From: Pseudobdellovibrionaceae bacterium
GTDB taxonomy: Bacteria; Bdellovibrionota; Bdellovibrionia; Bdellovibrionales; Bdellovibrionaceae
Assembly: GCA_021731025.1 (NCBI GenBank)
Contig: JAKFYD010000056.1
Span: 17,471-81,470 of the forward strand
Reading direction: 5' to 3'
Length of the DNA stretch: 64,000 bases
The position numbers and the translations under genes are program-made. The notes under the pieces are model-generated. The model made no database searches. It was given only the letters and a program-made list of their open reading frames with translations, and was not told the origin of the DNA. Positions 23,786 to 32,138 of this stretch are shown here, piece by piece. Every line of letters starts with the position of its first letter. Positions within the stretch are counted from its first letter, which is position 1.

Positions 23786-24829
23786 ATGCTCGACCTCTCT
23801 CACAATCACTTAAGTCACGTCTCTAAAATTAAAGACCAAAGGTCTGTTAAAAGTCCAGACCCTAGGTCCATCGCTACGACGAAAACGCAGGTCAAAAAGG
23901 CTGTCGTCGGTGTTGATGAAAAAATTATGACCCTGATGATGAACGCCAATGTGCTGGTGAAGCACGGTGAACATCATCTCGCATTAAATCTTTTGCGACA
24001 GGCTTGTAATTTAAACTCTAAACATCCTGAAATTTTAAAAAGTTTGGGTCAAACTTTGGAAAATCTTTCGAAGTGGACAGAAGCGAAAATTGTTTATGTC
24101 GAGCTCTACAGACAGTTCAACAATTTTCTGTTCTCGTATAAAAAAGCCCATTGTCATTACATGCTGAATGAAGATGAAGCCGCTCTGAATACCTATTACG
24201 AGGCTCTTTCTCACCTTCAAGAGGAAGAATCCAATCTCTTCGAGCTTTATAAAAACATGGGAAACATCTTTGTCAGACGTCGGGACTTTGAAGCTGCTGA
24301 AGAAGCCTATAATAAAGCTTACACCATCAACCCGGACTCGGATGTTCTGCTGATTAACTTTGGAACTTTGGAAGTTCAACGCGAAGACTTTGATAAAGCG
24401 CTCTTTTGTTTCCGCAAAGCCATCGATGTGAACTCTAACAATGACAAAGCTTGGATTGGTTTAGCTTTAGTTCACAATCATTTTGGTGATCGAGAATTAG
24501 CTTGGGGAAATTTAATTAAAGCCTTGGATATCGATACTTTTAATCGAACAGCGATTTTGTTGATGGGACATTGGGGTTTAAGTGAAGAAAAAATCAAGGT
24601 GGCCTTAGAATATCACCGAATATTTTTAAGCCGTCATGAATTCGATGAAGATGTCACACTTCATTTGGTTCACATTTACACTCAGCTGAATCAGTTGCAT
24701 CACGCTGAAAGTGAAGCGCTGAAACTGTGCTTATGGTCACCTAAAAATGAGCATTTCCATCGTCTGTATCAACAGATCAAAGAAAAGATAAATGGAGTTT
24801 CAACTGAAAGTCTACAGGAGTCCGCATGA
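23786..24829 (+). CDS. Tetratricopeptide-repeat protein of the flagellar cluster
   Basis: A 347-residue protein. After ~50 residues without structure, TPR units follow, for example 'NVLVKHGEHHLALNLLRQAC', 'YKNMGNIFVRRRDFEAAEEA', 'NFGTLEVQREDFDKALFCF' and 'WIGLALVHNHFGDRELAWGN', about seven in all. There is no signal peptide, so it is cytoplasmic. TPR proteins often hold the acceptor protein for glycosyltransferases; this gene heads the overlapping run methyltransferase-like, GT9, small protein, GT9. Its stop overlaps the next start by four bases. The role is inferred from context. Confidence 0.8.
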   Translation: MLDLSHNHLSHVSKIKDQRSVKSPDPRSIATTKTQVKKAVVGVDEKIMTLMMNANVLVKHGEHHLALNLLRQACNLNSKHPEILKSLGQTLENLSKWTEAKIVYVELYRQFNNFLFSYKKAHCHYMLNEDEAALNTYYEALSHLQEEESNLFELYKNMGNIFVRRRDFEAAEEAYNKAYTINPDSDVLLINFGTLEVQREDFDKALFCFRKAIDVNSNNDKAWIGLALVHNHFGDRELAWGNLIKALDIDTFNRTAILLMGHWGLSEEKIKVALEYHRIFLSRHEFDEDVTLHLVHIYTQLNQLHHAESEALKLCLWSPKNEHFHRLYQQIKEKINGVSTESLQESA

Positions 24830-25431
24830 TCGAAACACAAGTCAGTAAAACAGGGGCCTTGATCGTCAAAGAAAAAGAAAGCGCCTTGTGCTCAACTTAT
24901 GATCCTTTGCAGGAAGCTTCGGCTTGGGTGCAAAGAGTGATGCCAGCGAGAATGGAGCAAGTGCTGATTCTGGGTTTAGGTGCTGGTCACCATGTTGAAG
25001 AAATTTTAAAGCAAGCTCCAGAAACCCGTATCAGTGTTCTTGATCATCGTCCTCAGCTGATCGAAATTTTTGAATCCCATCGGCCTTTGATTTCGGATCG
25101 AGTTCAATTTTTTTGCATCCATCAGGGGGATGAGATGGATGACCGCATATTTAATTTTGTGGAAGACGTGCAGCCAACCATTTTGTGTTTTCGTCCTGCA
25201 TGGAAAAATCACGAAAGCTTTTTTGCTGATCTCTTTGCCTCTTTAACTTTTAGAAATTTACAAATGATCGAGCGCTCACTGAAGCGTGAAATTCAAAACA
25301 ATGTTTTTGATATCTCAAGACTCTCGGCTGAAAAAAATCTGCTGCATTTAAAAAACTTGTACGAATCGCTGCAAGACTTTGACAACGAAGAAGCCCTAAA
25401 AATTTCAGTTTTACGGGAGTTGTGGATTTGA
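24826..25431 (+). CDS. Methyltransferase-like (Rossmann-fold) protein in the flagellar cluster
   Basis: A 201-residue protein with a SAM-binding-type loop 'VLILGLGAGHHVEEIL' and next strand 'RISVLDHRPQLIEIF', the usual order of motif I and acidic loop in class I methyltransferases. The acidic residue after strand 2 is Asp. The catalytic end is not recognisable and the protein is short, so it may bind a nucleotide or SAM without methyl transfer. It overlaps genes on both sides. Related proteins occur beside GT9 genes in flagellar modification loci (inference). Confidence 0.6.
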   Translation: MIETQVSKTGALIVKEKESALCSTYDPLQEASAWVQRVMPARMEQVLILGLGAGHHVEEILKQAPETRISVLDHRPQLIEIFESHRPLISDRVQFFCIHQGDEMDDRIFNFVEDVQPTILCFRPAWKNHESFFADLFASLTFRNLQMIERSLKREIQNNVFDISRLSAEKNLLHLKNLYESLQDFDNEEALKISVLRELWI

Positions 25432-26543
25432 AGATACTTGTTATTTCTCTTTTACGCTTGGGTGATATTTTGATGCAGAAACCTTTGCTGAAAAGTATGC
25501 AGCAAAAATACCCAGGATGTGAAATTCATTTTTTAATTCATCGCGAGTTTCAAATGGTTGAAAGCTTTTTGCCCGAGGTCAAAGCATTCCATTTTTTTGA
25601 ACGCCAAGAGTGGTCTCGGTGGATCAACCAGGTTGAAGTTCCGCTATTAAAGCCCGTTAAGTCATTGGGAACTTTAATTCAAACCTTGAATTCCCAAAAA
25701 TTTGATATGGTTTGGAATTGGACTCATCAAAGTGGAAGCGCTTATTTGATGGAGCTTATTCAAGCTCAGGAAAAAAGGGGATTGCAGTCCGAACAAGGAC
25801 GAATAAAAATCAATGGGCCTAAAGAGTTGAAGAACTTTAATGACACATTTACAAATTTAGATAATCGCGGGCCTCATTATCTTGAACATCTCTCGGCCAT
25901 TTTTCAATTGCCATTGCCGCGTCCACTGCGTGTTCGCGAAAGCTTGCATCCCAAAAAAGAAAATCTGATTTGTGTTCAAGCCCTGACTAGTGATATCAAG
26001 AAAAACTGGGAATTGAATCGCTTTCGCCAATGGCTGGATTTTCATCAACGCGAGCGGCCTCAGGATAAAATTGTTTTCTTTGGTGCACCCAATGAAAAAG
26101 AACAATTGTCTGTGGTATTTCCTGCAGAGAATTTACAAATTCTTACTTTGCCCGAAGTGGCGCAGCTGTTACGCCAAGCTGACTTACTGATTTCGGTCGA
26201 TACAGCCATCAAACATTTGGCCGTCCATGAAGGTGTTCGCGTTTTAGAATTGGCTTTTGGCAGTGCCCAGCCTAGTAAAACGGGCCCATGGGCCGAAGAG
26301 TTCTACCACTTTTCTCCTCGAACTTCGTGTTGGCCTTGTTCTCACTCGAAGGATTGTTCTCAGCCAGCGCAGTATTGTGCAAAAGATTTGAGTCCTAATG
26401 ATTTGCATCTTGCCGTGATGGATCTTATCCACGGGCGAGTTCATCGACAACTTAAAAAAATAACAAATGAAAATTCAACATTTTATGGTTCAGGAGGAAC
26501 TCATGTCGAAAGAAACGGAAAACTATTTATCACTAGCCCTTAA
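25428..26543 (+). CDS. GT9-family glycosyltransferase (heptosyltransferase-like) 1
   Basis: A ~371-residue GT-B enzyme of family GT9: 'ISLLRLGDILMQKPLLKSM' at the N-terminus and 'VDTAIKHLAVHEGVRVLELA' in the C-terminal donor domain, with the family Cys cluster 'CWPCSHSKDCSQPAQYC'. GT9 enzymes transfer heptose to LPS or, in the BAHT subgroup, to proteins. TTG 25428 is chosen because GGGAG lies eight bases upstream and the codon overlaps the previous stop; GTG 25422 is too close to it. Position between the TPR gene and a second GT9 gene suggests a flagellar substrate, not LPS. Confidence 0.85.
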   Translation: MKILVISLLRLGDILMQKPLLKSMQQKYPGCEIHFLIHREFQMVESFLPEVKAFHFFERQEWSRWINQVEVPLLKPVKSLGTLIQTLNSQKFDMVWNWTHQSGSAYLMELIQAQEKRGLQSEQGRIKINGPKELKNFNDTFTNLDNRGPHYLEHLSAIFQLPLPRPLRVRESLHPKKENLICVQALTSDIKKNWELNRFRQWLDFHQRERPQDKIVFFGAPNEKEQLSVVFPAENLQILTLPEVAQLLRQADLLISVDTAIKHLAVHEGVRVLELAFGSAQPSKTGPWAEEFYHFSPRTSCWPCSHSKDCSQPAQYCAKDLSPNDLHLAVMDLIHGRVHRQLKKITNENSTFYGSGGTHVERNGKLFITSP

Positions 26544-26676
26544 AAAGTTAGAGATGGCTTACGAAAAAGTTTTAAAAAGCGCTGACTACAATGCAGAGTC
26601 AGAAAAGTTAAAGATCCTTGCTGAATTCGTTAAGGAACAAGTTGAAAATGAAAATACTCGTTCTGCAACTCGCTAG
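26503..26676 (+). CDS. 57-residue helical protein between two GT9 genes
   Basis: ATG 26503 has AGGAGGA upstream. The product is a single charged helix ('ETENYLSLALKKLEMAYEKV') with heptad-like spacing and no Cys or signal peptide. It overlaps the end of glycosyltransferase 1 by 41 bases and the start of glycosyltransferase 2 by 29 bases, in different frames. It may be an adaptor or subunit of the transferases. No known family recognised. Confidence 0.6.
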   Translation: MSKETENYLSLALKKLEMAYEKVLKSADYNAESEKLKILAEFVKEQVENENTRSATR

Positions 26677-28114
26677 ATTCGGCGACATTTATATGACTTG
26701 GCCCATGATCAGGGCCTTAAAGCGTCTTTACCCACAAGGTGAAATCCATATATTAGTTCGGAAAAGATTTTCCGAAGCTTTGGTGGGTTTAGACAGTCTT
26801 GATAAAGTCATTGAACTGCCAACACAAGAGTGGGCAAAGTCTCTGATCGATGAGGCTTCACAAGACTCTACTGATTTTTCCCAATCGGTGACTTTGCTGG
26901 ATCAATTTCTGGAGCATTTAAAGGCTGAAAAATATGATAAGGTTGTTAACACTTCCTTTTCACCCGTTTCAAGTTACTTAACTCATGCAATCGCACGAAA
27001 TGGAGTTGAAGCCTTTGGCTACTCTCGCTTTTCTGATGGCAGTTTTCAGTGTTCGGATTCAATCAGTTCTTACTTTTACGACCAAGTTGGTGAGGATCGA
27101 TCAAATCGGTACCACGTGACTGACCTTTTGGCGGCCATGGTGGATGTGGATCTGATTGATGCCGATTTCACGGCGACTGTTCCTAACTTCAACTATCCTC
27201 ACACCTGTCATCCTCAGCGAACTCTGTTGGTGCATGTGGGTGCTAGCCAAAAGAAAAAGGCTTTAGCAGGATTTCAGTGGGGCCGAATTATAAAATCATT
27301 TTTACAGATGGCTCCTGAATTTGAAATTGCGCTTATTGGTTCACCCGACGAAAGTTATCTCGCTGAAGAGATTCAAGCTCACAATCCCGACACAAAAATT
27401 GTCTCTTACGTGGGTAAAACAAAAGTTTCCGAAGTTTTTGATCTTTTAAAAAATTCCCATTCTCTGATGGCCTGTGACAGCATGGCTCTGCACATGGCGG
27501 ACCTCACCCAAACTCCTTGTTTTAATCTCAGTTTTAAATCAGTCAATTTTTGGGAGACTGGGCCTTTGGCTCCGGGCTCTGTGGTTTATCAAGCTGAAGC
27601 ACCAGAATATGTGAACACTTTAGAAATTGCCGAGAAATGGGTTAAGTTCGCACGCGGGGAAAACATTGCAGGAGTTTTCTCGGTTCAAAAATCATTGCCT
27701 CGCTATCATGGTCTCAGTTCGCCGGAGCAGGATTTTCAATGGCAGTTGATGCAAGCCCTTTACACCAATGAATCTTTTCCCGTAGCTGAAGAGATTCTGT
27801 TTTGTGAATGCATTGAAAAAGTTCATCAGCTCAACGAAATCTTTATTGATAGCTTAAAGAAAATTCAAAAAAAGAGTTTTACCCACGCCCAGATGATTTT
27901 AAACCAAACGGAAAATACCATGATGTCGGTGGCGCGATTTCATCCAGCCATTGCGGTGATGTTGCGATGGTATCGTGGGAAAAAAATTAAGGTTTCTCCA
28001 GGTTCGCAAAGTGACATTATCAACGACTATTTAAAAATTCATTTAGAATTTAGATCCGTGCTTAAAGTTTATTTGTGGAATGACAATGATTTGACCTCCT
28101 TAAAAAAGGATTAA
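26648..28114 (+). CDS. GT9-family glycosyltransferase (heptosyltransferase-like) 2, with C-terminal extension
   Basis: 'KILVLQLARFGDIYMTWPMI' and 'LMACDSMALHMADLTQTPCF' are the N- and C-domain GT9 signatures. Family members are usually ~350 residues; this has 488. The last ~150 residues ('HAQMILNQTENTMMSVARFH') are helical and not part of the fold, so they may bind a partner or acceptor. ATG 26648 follows the ORF of the small protein in another frame. The adjacent transferase shares its domain type but not this tail. Confidence 0.85.
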   Translation: MKILVLQLARFGDIYMTWPMIRALKRLYPQGEIHILVRKRFSEALVGLDSLDKVIELPTQEWAKSLIDEASQDSTDFSQSVTLLDQFLEHLKAEKYDKVVNTSFSPVSSYLTHAIARNGVEAFGYSRFSDGSFQCSDSISSYFYDQVGEDRSNRYHVTDLLAAMVDVDLIDADFTATVPNFNYPHTCHPQRTLLVHVGASQKKKALAGFQWGRIIKSFLQMAPEFEIALIGSPDESYLAEEIQAHNPDTKIVSYVGKTKVSEVFDLLKNSHSLMACDSMALHMADLTQTPCFNLSFKSVNFWETGPLAPGSVVYQAEAPEYVNTLEIAEKWVKFARGENIAGVFSVQKSLPRYHGLSSPEQDFQWQLMQALYTNESFPVAEEILFCECIEKVHQLNEIFIDSLKKIQKKSFTHAQMILNQTENTMMSVARFHPAIAVMLRWYRGKKIKVSPGSQSDIINDYLKIHLEFRSVLKVYLWNDNDLTSLKKD

Positions 28115-28116
28115 TT

Positions 28117-28782
28117 ATGCAAAGGTATAAAATTAATGGCTATGAACTTGTAAAGTTTTACAATCAGTCGACCAAGTTAGCTCAGGTCTTTTCAGATATC
28201 GAATCGGACCTGAAGTCACAAAACCGAGTGGTCTGCCAATATATCGTTAATGGAAATAAAGTTGAAGAAGAAGACGAAGTTGTCTTTTCCGGCTGGGATT
28301 TGTCTCAGGTGCAAACTTTGGAATATCTTTCAGCTGGCGTGTCTCACTTGGTTGAAGATGTGGTTCGCACTTGGATTACAGCATTGCCCGAATTCGTTCA
28401 GCAGATCGAGAAATTGGCCGGAGAATTAAGGTTCGAAGCTAGTAAAAAGTCTAGGGCCACTGTCCTCGACATGATCGAGAACTGCGAGTTTTTGGTCGAC
28501 AGTTTAATTCCGATAAAATCCCTTATGGGCGATTCTGTTGCAGCGGGTCTAGCTTCTATGGTTCAAGCCGAGGAAGAAACGCGTAAAGCCTTATCCGAAG
28601 CCATAATAGCTTTGGAAAAAAAGGATTTTGTTCTTCTGGCAGATATCATAGAGTACGAATTGACGACAGCCTTACAAAGTTGGCATCGAGGCCTTCATGA
28701 TGTCCTTCCCGCTGTCCAAGAAAGTGCAAACAAGGATGTTGAAAACACCCCTCGCTTGGGTCACCAAAGACAAGACAACTGA
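28117..28782 (+). CDS. Uncharacterised protein of the flagellar cluster (221 aa)
   Basis: ATG 28117 lies two bases after the GT9 stop, with AAGGA upstream. The N-terminal ~60 residues ('RYKINGYELVKFYNQSTKLA', 'RVVCQYIVNGNKVEEEDEVV') look like a small alpha/beta domain; the rest is helical ('SHLVEDVVRTWITALPEFVQ'). Similar two-part proteins occur near flagellar genes in delta-type proteobacteria, from my memory of such loci; this is not checked. Its 3' end overlaps the kinase gene by 86 bases. No function known. Confidence 0.65.
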   Translation: MQRYKINGYELVKFYNQSTKLAQVFSDIESDLKSQNRVVCQYIVNGNKVEEEDEVVFSGWDLSQVQTLEYLSAGVSHLVEDVVRTWITALPEFVQQIEKLAGELRFEASKKSRATVLDMIENCEFLVDSLIPIKSLMGDSVAAGLASMVQAEEETRKALSEAIIALEKKDFVLLADIIEYELTTALQSWHRGLHDVLPAVQESANKDVENTPRLGHQRQDN

Positions 28783-30706
28783 AAGAAAACTTCCTGCAGA
28801 AGCGCGGGAAGAAATTATTTTTTGCACTTTCGATGAAGCTTTAGAAACAATTCGCAAAGAAGGACCCTGGGGTTATTTTATTGAGATGGATCACCCTGAA
28901 GCGGTGTCCTTTTTGCGCAATTTAGGCCCCATCGATTCGGATTCACCTCGAATTTTAGTTTACGACAAATTAACCGAAAAATCTTTAAAGGACGGCATTA
29001 ACCAATGGCGTGCTTTCGACTTTTTGGAAAAGCAATTTGCCGAAAAAGATTTGCTGAAGTTGCTGGCTGAACTTCGCGCAAAACATTCGGATTGGTTAAC
29101 CAGTCGTCAACTGCGAAGAGAACTCTCGGAACAAAAAAAAGAACTCGAAAAATTAACTCAAAGTTTAGAAAAAATTGTTGAAGAGCGCACAGGCCACATC
29201 GAGAAATCCCACGTCGAAGAGTCCGTTAAGCTGCAAAAGGAAAGAAGCCTGATCCGTTTTATCAACGAAATGGCTTTTCAAGGTAACTTCGAAGAATTCT
29301 TGCAGATCTTGCGCCGTGAGTTCCGTAAGCTTCATAAGTTAGGCGACCCTTATTTGTTCATTCGTATCAACGAAAAGATTTCAATCATGAGTATCGAAAA
29401 CGGATCCTTTGTTGAGCATGATCTGAACACTCATCTGAATTTTCCCGAAGAGATCGAGCTTAACAATAAAGAGTTTTCACAAACCTTAGCGAATCTGTTT
29501 GGACGTCCTTTTATTAAAACAATTCTGATTCCTTTTTCGCAAGGGGGCTCCGTGCTGGCTCTTGAACATAATTTAAGCGAAGAAGAATTGCATCACTTTC
29601 AAGAGCTGATCATTGAGCGATGGCCCGTTATGAATATGGCTTTGGATCGATTGCAGTCTGAAAAAAAGTTGAATCTGTTTTCTTACCGTTGGGAAAAGAC
29701 ATTTGATGGAATCCGTGATCCTGTCGCCATTCTGAATATCGACTACGAAGTGATCCGCTCGAACAAGAAATTTTCCGATCGTTTCGTGGCTACTCACTGT
29801 TACGAGGTCTTTGCCCGTCGTGATAAACCTTGTGAAAATTGTCCTCTTGAAAAATCCAAAGCTCTGGGGCAACCCGAAAGTGCTCAGGTGCAGATTCAAG
29901 GAAAAACATTTCGTGTTTCGAGTTTTCCGGTGCGCACAAAAATTTCCGAGCAACCAACAACTTTTGTTCATCACTACCAGGACATTACGGTCTCTCGTCA
30001 TCTTTATTTGCGAATGGTTCAAAGTGAAAAGATGGGCGCATTAGGGTCTTTGGCGGGGCATTTGGCTCATGAACTGAATAACCCGTTTACGGGAATTCGT
30101 TCCTTAGTTGAAATTTTATTACTCGATAAAAATTTAGATTCAAATTTGCGCAAGGATCTTGAAGAAATTGAAAAGGCGACCTTACGTTCCCAAAAAATCA
30201 TTCGCAATCTGATCGAATTCGTCAAAGAGGAGCGTGGGGAATGGACTCTTGTTTCCTTGGATGAGATTGTTGATCGCACTTTACCCATGATGAAAACAGC
30301 TTTGCGCCGACACAATTTGCATTTGGATTTACAAGCCGAGGGGGCGCAGGTTTTTGCGGAACCTCAACTTTTACAGCAGGTGGTCTTTAATTTGTTAAAC
30401 AATGCTTCGCAGGCCATGAAGCAAAATGGAACTGTGACCTTATCAACGCGGATGGTTCCTGAAAAAGGATTGGTCGAGCTTTCGTTGAAGGATGAAGGCG
30501 AAGGAATCCCTCTCGAAATCCAAAGCCGTATTTTTGAACCGTTTTTTACAACGAAACAAGAAGGTTTTGGCACAGGTTTAGGTTTAAGCCTTTCAAAATC
30601 CATCATTGAAAAATTCAAGGGCGAACTTTCTTTTCGATCGGAAATGGGGCAGGGAACTGAATTTTTCGTGCATCTGCCTGTGGCGAAAGCGGAGACAAAA
30701 ACATGA
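28697..30706 (+). CDS. Sensor histidine kinase (PAS, HisKA, HATPase)
   Basis: About 669 residues, no membrane span, so cytoplasmic. Order: a receiver-like N-terminal region without a clear phospho-Asp (~1-130), a coiled coil (~140-180), a variable region, a PAS domain ('DGIRDPVAILNIDYEVIRSN') with a CxxCP loop ('CENCPLEKSK'), then HisKA with phospho-acceptor His458 ('LAGHLAHELNNPFTGI'), and HATPase N-box 'NLLNNASQAM', G1 'DEGEGIP', G2 'GTGLGLSLSKS'. ATG 28697 has GAGG five bases upstream; other starts are weaker. Partner is the receiver encoded after it (overlap four bases). Signal unknown; the flagellar context suggests control of motility (inference). Confidence 0.9.
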   Translation: MMSFPLSKKVQTRMLKTPLAWVTKDKTTERKLPAEAREEIIFCTFDEALETIRKEGPWGYFIEMDHPEAVSFLRNLGPIDSDSPRILVYDKLTEKSLKDGINQWRAFDFLEKQFAEKDLLKLLAELRAKHSDWLTSRQLRRELSEQKKELEKLTQSLEKIVEERTGHIEKSHVEESVKLQKERSLIRFINEMAFQGNFEEFLQILRREFRKLHKLGDPYLFIRINEKISIMSIENGSFVEHDLNTHLNFPEEIELNNKEFSQTLANLFGRPFIKTILIPFSQGGSVLALEHNLSEEELHHFQELIIERWPVMNMALDRLQSEKKLNLFSYRWEKTFDGIRDPVAILNIDYEVIRSNKKFSDRFVATHCYEVFARRDKPCENCPLEKSKALGQPESAQVQIQGKTFRVSSFPVRTKISEQPTTFVHHYQDITVSRHLYLRMVQSEKMGALGSLAGHLAHELNNPFTGIRSLVEILLLDKNLDSNLRKDLEEIEKATLRSQKIIRNLIEFVKEERGEWTLVSLDEIVDRTLPMMKTALRRHNLHLDLQAEGAQVFAEPQLLQQVVFNLLNNASQAMKQNGTVTLSTRMVPEKGLVELSLKDEGEGIPLEIQSRIFEPFFTTKQEGFGTGLGLSLSKSIIEKFKGELSFRSEMGQGTEFFVHLPVAKAETKT

Positions 30707-31080
30707 AGGTTTTAATTATTGATGACGAACCTTTAGTGCGTCGCTCTTTAGAAAGACTTTTTTTATCGCGGGAACACCAGGTGGAAGTGGCCGAAAACGG
30801 CATCGAAGGACTTAAGCGGTGGAAAGAATTTCAACCAGATCTGATTTTTTTGGATGTGTTGATGCCTGGACTCAGTGGACCCGAAGTTCTGAAAAATTAC
30901 CGAGAAGATTCTGGAAAATCAAATCAGACGGCAACTTTAGCCAAAGTGATTTTGATGTCGGCCTTTACTGGTGATAAACAAATGATTGATCCCCAAGGAT
31001 TAGGGGCTGATTTATTTTTAGCGAAACCTTTTGAAAGTGTATTTGAAGTTTATGATCAAGCTATGGAATTGATGAAATGA
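30703..31080 (+). CDS. Single-domain response regulator
   Basis: A 125-residue CheY-like receiver: acid pair D7/D8 ('IIDDEP'), phospho-acceptor D51 ('LIFLDVLMPG'), S86 in 'ILMSAF' and K108 in 'LAKPFE'. No output domain follows, so it acts by protein contact or in a phosphorelay. ATG overlaps the kinase stop; its own stop overlaps the rsmD start. The kinase is the obvious phosphodonor. Confidence 0.93.
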   Translation: MKVLIIDDEPLVRRSLERLFLSREHQVEVAENGIEGLKRWKEFQPDLIFLDVLMPGLSGPEVLKNYREDSGKSNQTATLAKVILMSAFTGDKQMIDPQGLGADLFLAKPFESVFEVYDQAMELMK

Positions 31081-31646
31081 GGATTATCTCGGGAAAATAC
31101 AAAGGGCATCCCTTGGTCGCTTTCAAAGCGGATCATGTGCGGCCCACTACGGATCGGGTCAAAGAAACTCAGTTCAATAAATTAATGGGCTATACCGAAG
31201 AGGCAAGAGTTCTGGATCTTTTCTGCGGAACGGGCAATCTGGGTTTGGAAGCATTGTCTCGAGGCGCTCAACATGTGATCTTTGTTGATGCTAGTAAGCA
31301 GAGCTTGCAGATCACCCAAAAAAATATCGAGAAATTAAAAATTCCCCGCGACCAATTCCGCATTCACAATGAAGACGTTCTTAAATTCTTAAAGGTTTAT
31401 AAGGGCGATGCCTTTGATTTGATCTTTATTGATCCTCCCTTCACTGAAAAAATGGCCCACGAGGTCATGGAGGCTTTGTCCCAGAGTGTGGCTTTTGGGC
31501 CGCAAACTTTGATCACGATTGAATCCCAACGCAAAGAACGTATCGAAGACCGTTATGGGGATTTACAGCGCTATGATTCACGGGAATTCGGCGACAAAAT
31601 CCTTTCCTTCTTTTCAAAAAAAGAAGATAACACGATCAATGAGTAA
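31077..31646 (+). CDS. rsmD: 16S rRNA (guanine-966-N2) methyltransferase
   Basis: Opens 'MRIISGKYKG', with 'RPTTDRVKETQFN' as in RsmD, the SAM loop 'VLDLFCGTGNLGLEALSRGA' and the catalytic N6/N2-type 'FDLIFIDPPFTE'. It methylates G966 of 16S rRNA. The 189 residues agree with family size. It overlaps the receiver gene by four bases and coaD by eight; rsmD-coaD is a common pair. Confidence 0.95.
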   Translation: MRIISGKYKGHPLVAFKADHVRPTTDRVKETQFNKLMGYTEEARVLDLFCGTGNLGLEALSRGAQHVIFVDASKQSLQITQKNIEKLKIPRDQFRIHNEDVLKFLKVYKGDAFDLIFIDPPFTEKMAHEVMEALSQSVAFGPQTLITIESQRKERIEDRYGDLQRYDSREFGDKILSFFSKKEDNTINE

Positions 31647-32121
31647 AAGAGTTGTTTACCCGGGAAGTTTTGATCCTATCACCTTAGGTCATGTTGATAT
31701 TATCGAACGACTTTGTCGCACTTTCGACGAAGTGGTGATTCTGATAGCGCAGTCATCGCAAAAGCATTCCCTTTTTTCGATTGAAGAGCGAAAAGAACTC
31801 ATCCAAAAATCCTTACTTGGTCCAAAAAATTTTCAGGTCGACAGTTTCGCGGGCTTGACGACGGATTACATGAAAAAAAATAATATTTCTTTAATCGTGC
31901 GTGGATTGCGAGCTGTGGTGGATTACGAATACGAACTGACAATGGCCAACATCAATCGCAAAATTGCTCCCGAAGTGGAAACTCTTTTGGTTTTTGCCAG
32001 TCCTGAATATTATTTTATTTCCTCCCGCGCGGTGAAGGAAGTGGCTGTGAACGGTGGACCCCTAGAGGGACTTGTTCCGCCGGGAGTGATTGAACCTTTG
32101 AAAAAAAAATTACGCCCATAA
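31639..32121 (+). CDS. coaD: Phosphopantetheine adenylyltransferase
   Basis: A 160-residue nucleotidyltransferase for the penultimate step of coenzyme A synthesis. 'VYPGSFDPITLGHVDIIERL' includes the T/HxGH motif, and the second motif 'ISSRAVKEVA' is the ISSTxxR region. ATG 31639 is where CoaD homology begins, eight bases inside rsmD. Confidence 0.96.
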   Translation: MSKRVVYPGSFDPITLGHVDIIERLCRTFDEVVILIAQSSQKHSLFSIEERKELIQKSLLGPKNFQVDSFAGLTTDYMKKNNISLIVRGLRAVVDYEYELTMANINRKIAPEVETLLVFASPEYYFISSRAVKEVAVNGGPLEGLVPPGVIEPLKKKLRP

Positions 32122-32138
32122 AATGACGAGGAGAATAT

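Noticed and set aside
29573..30022. A 149-codon minus-strand frame inside the kinase gene
   Set aside because: The opposite strand has clear PAS and HisKA motifs; the frame has no signal or domain.
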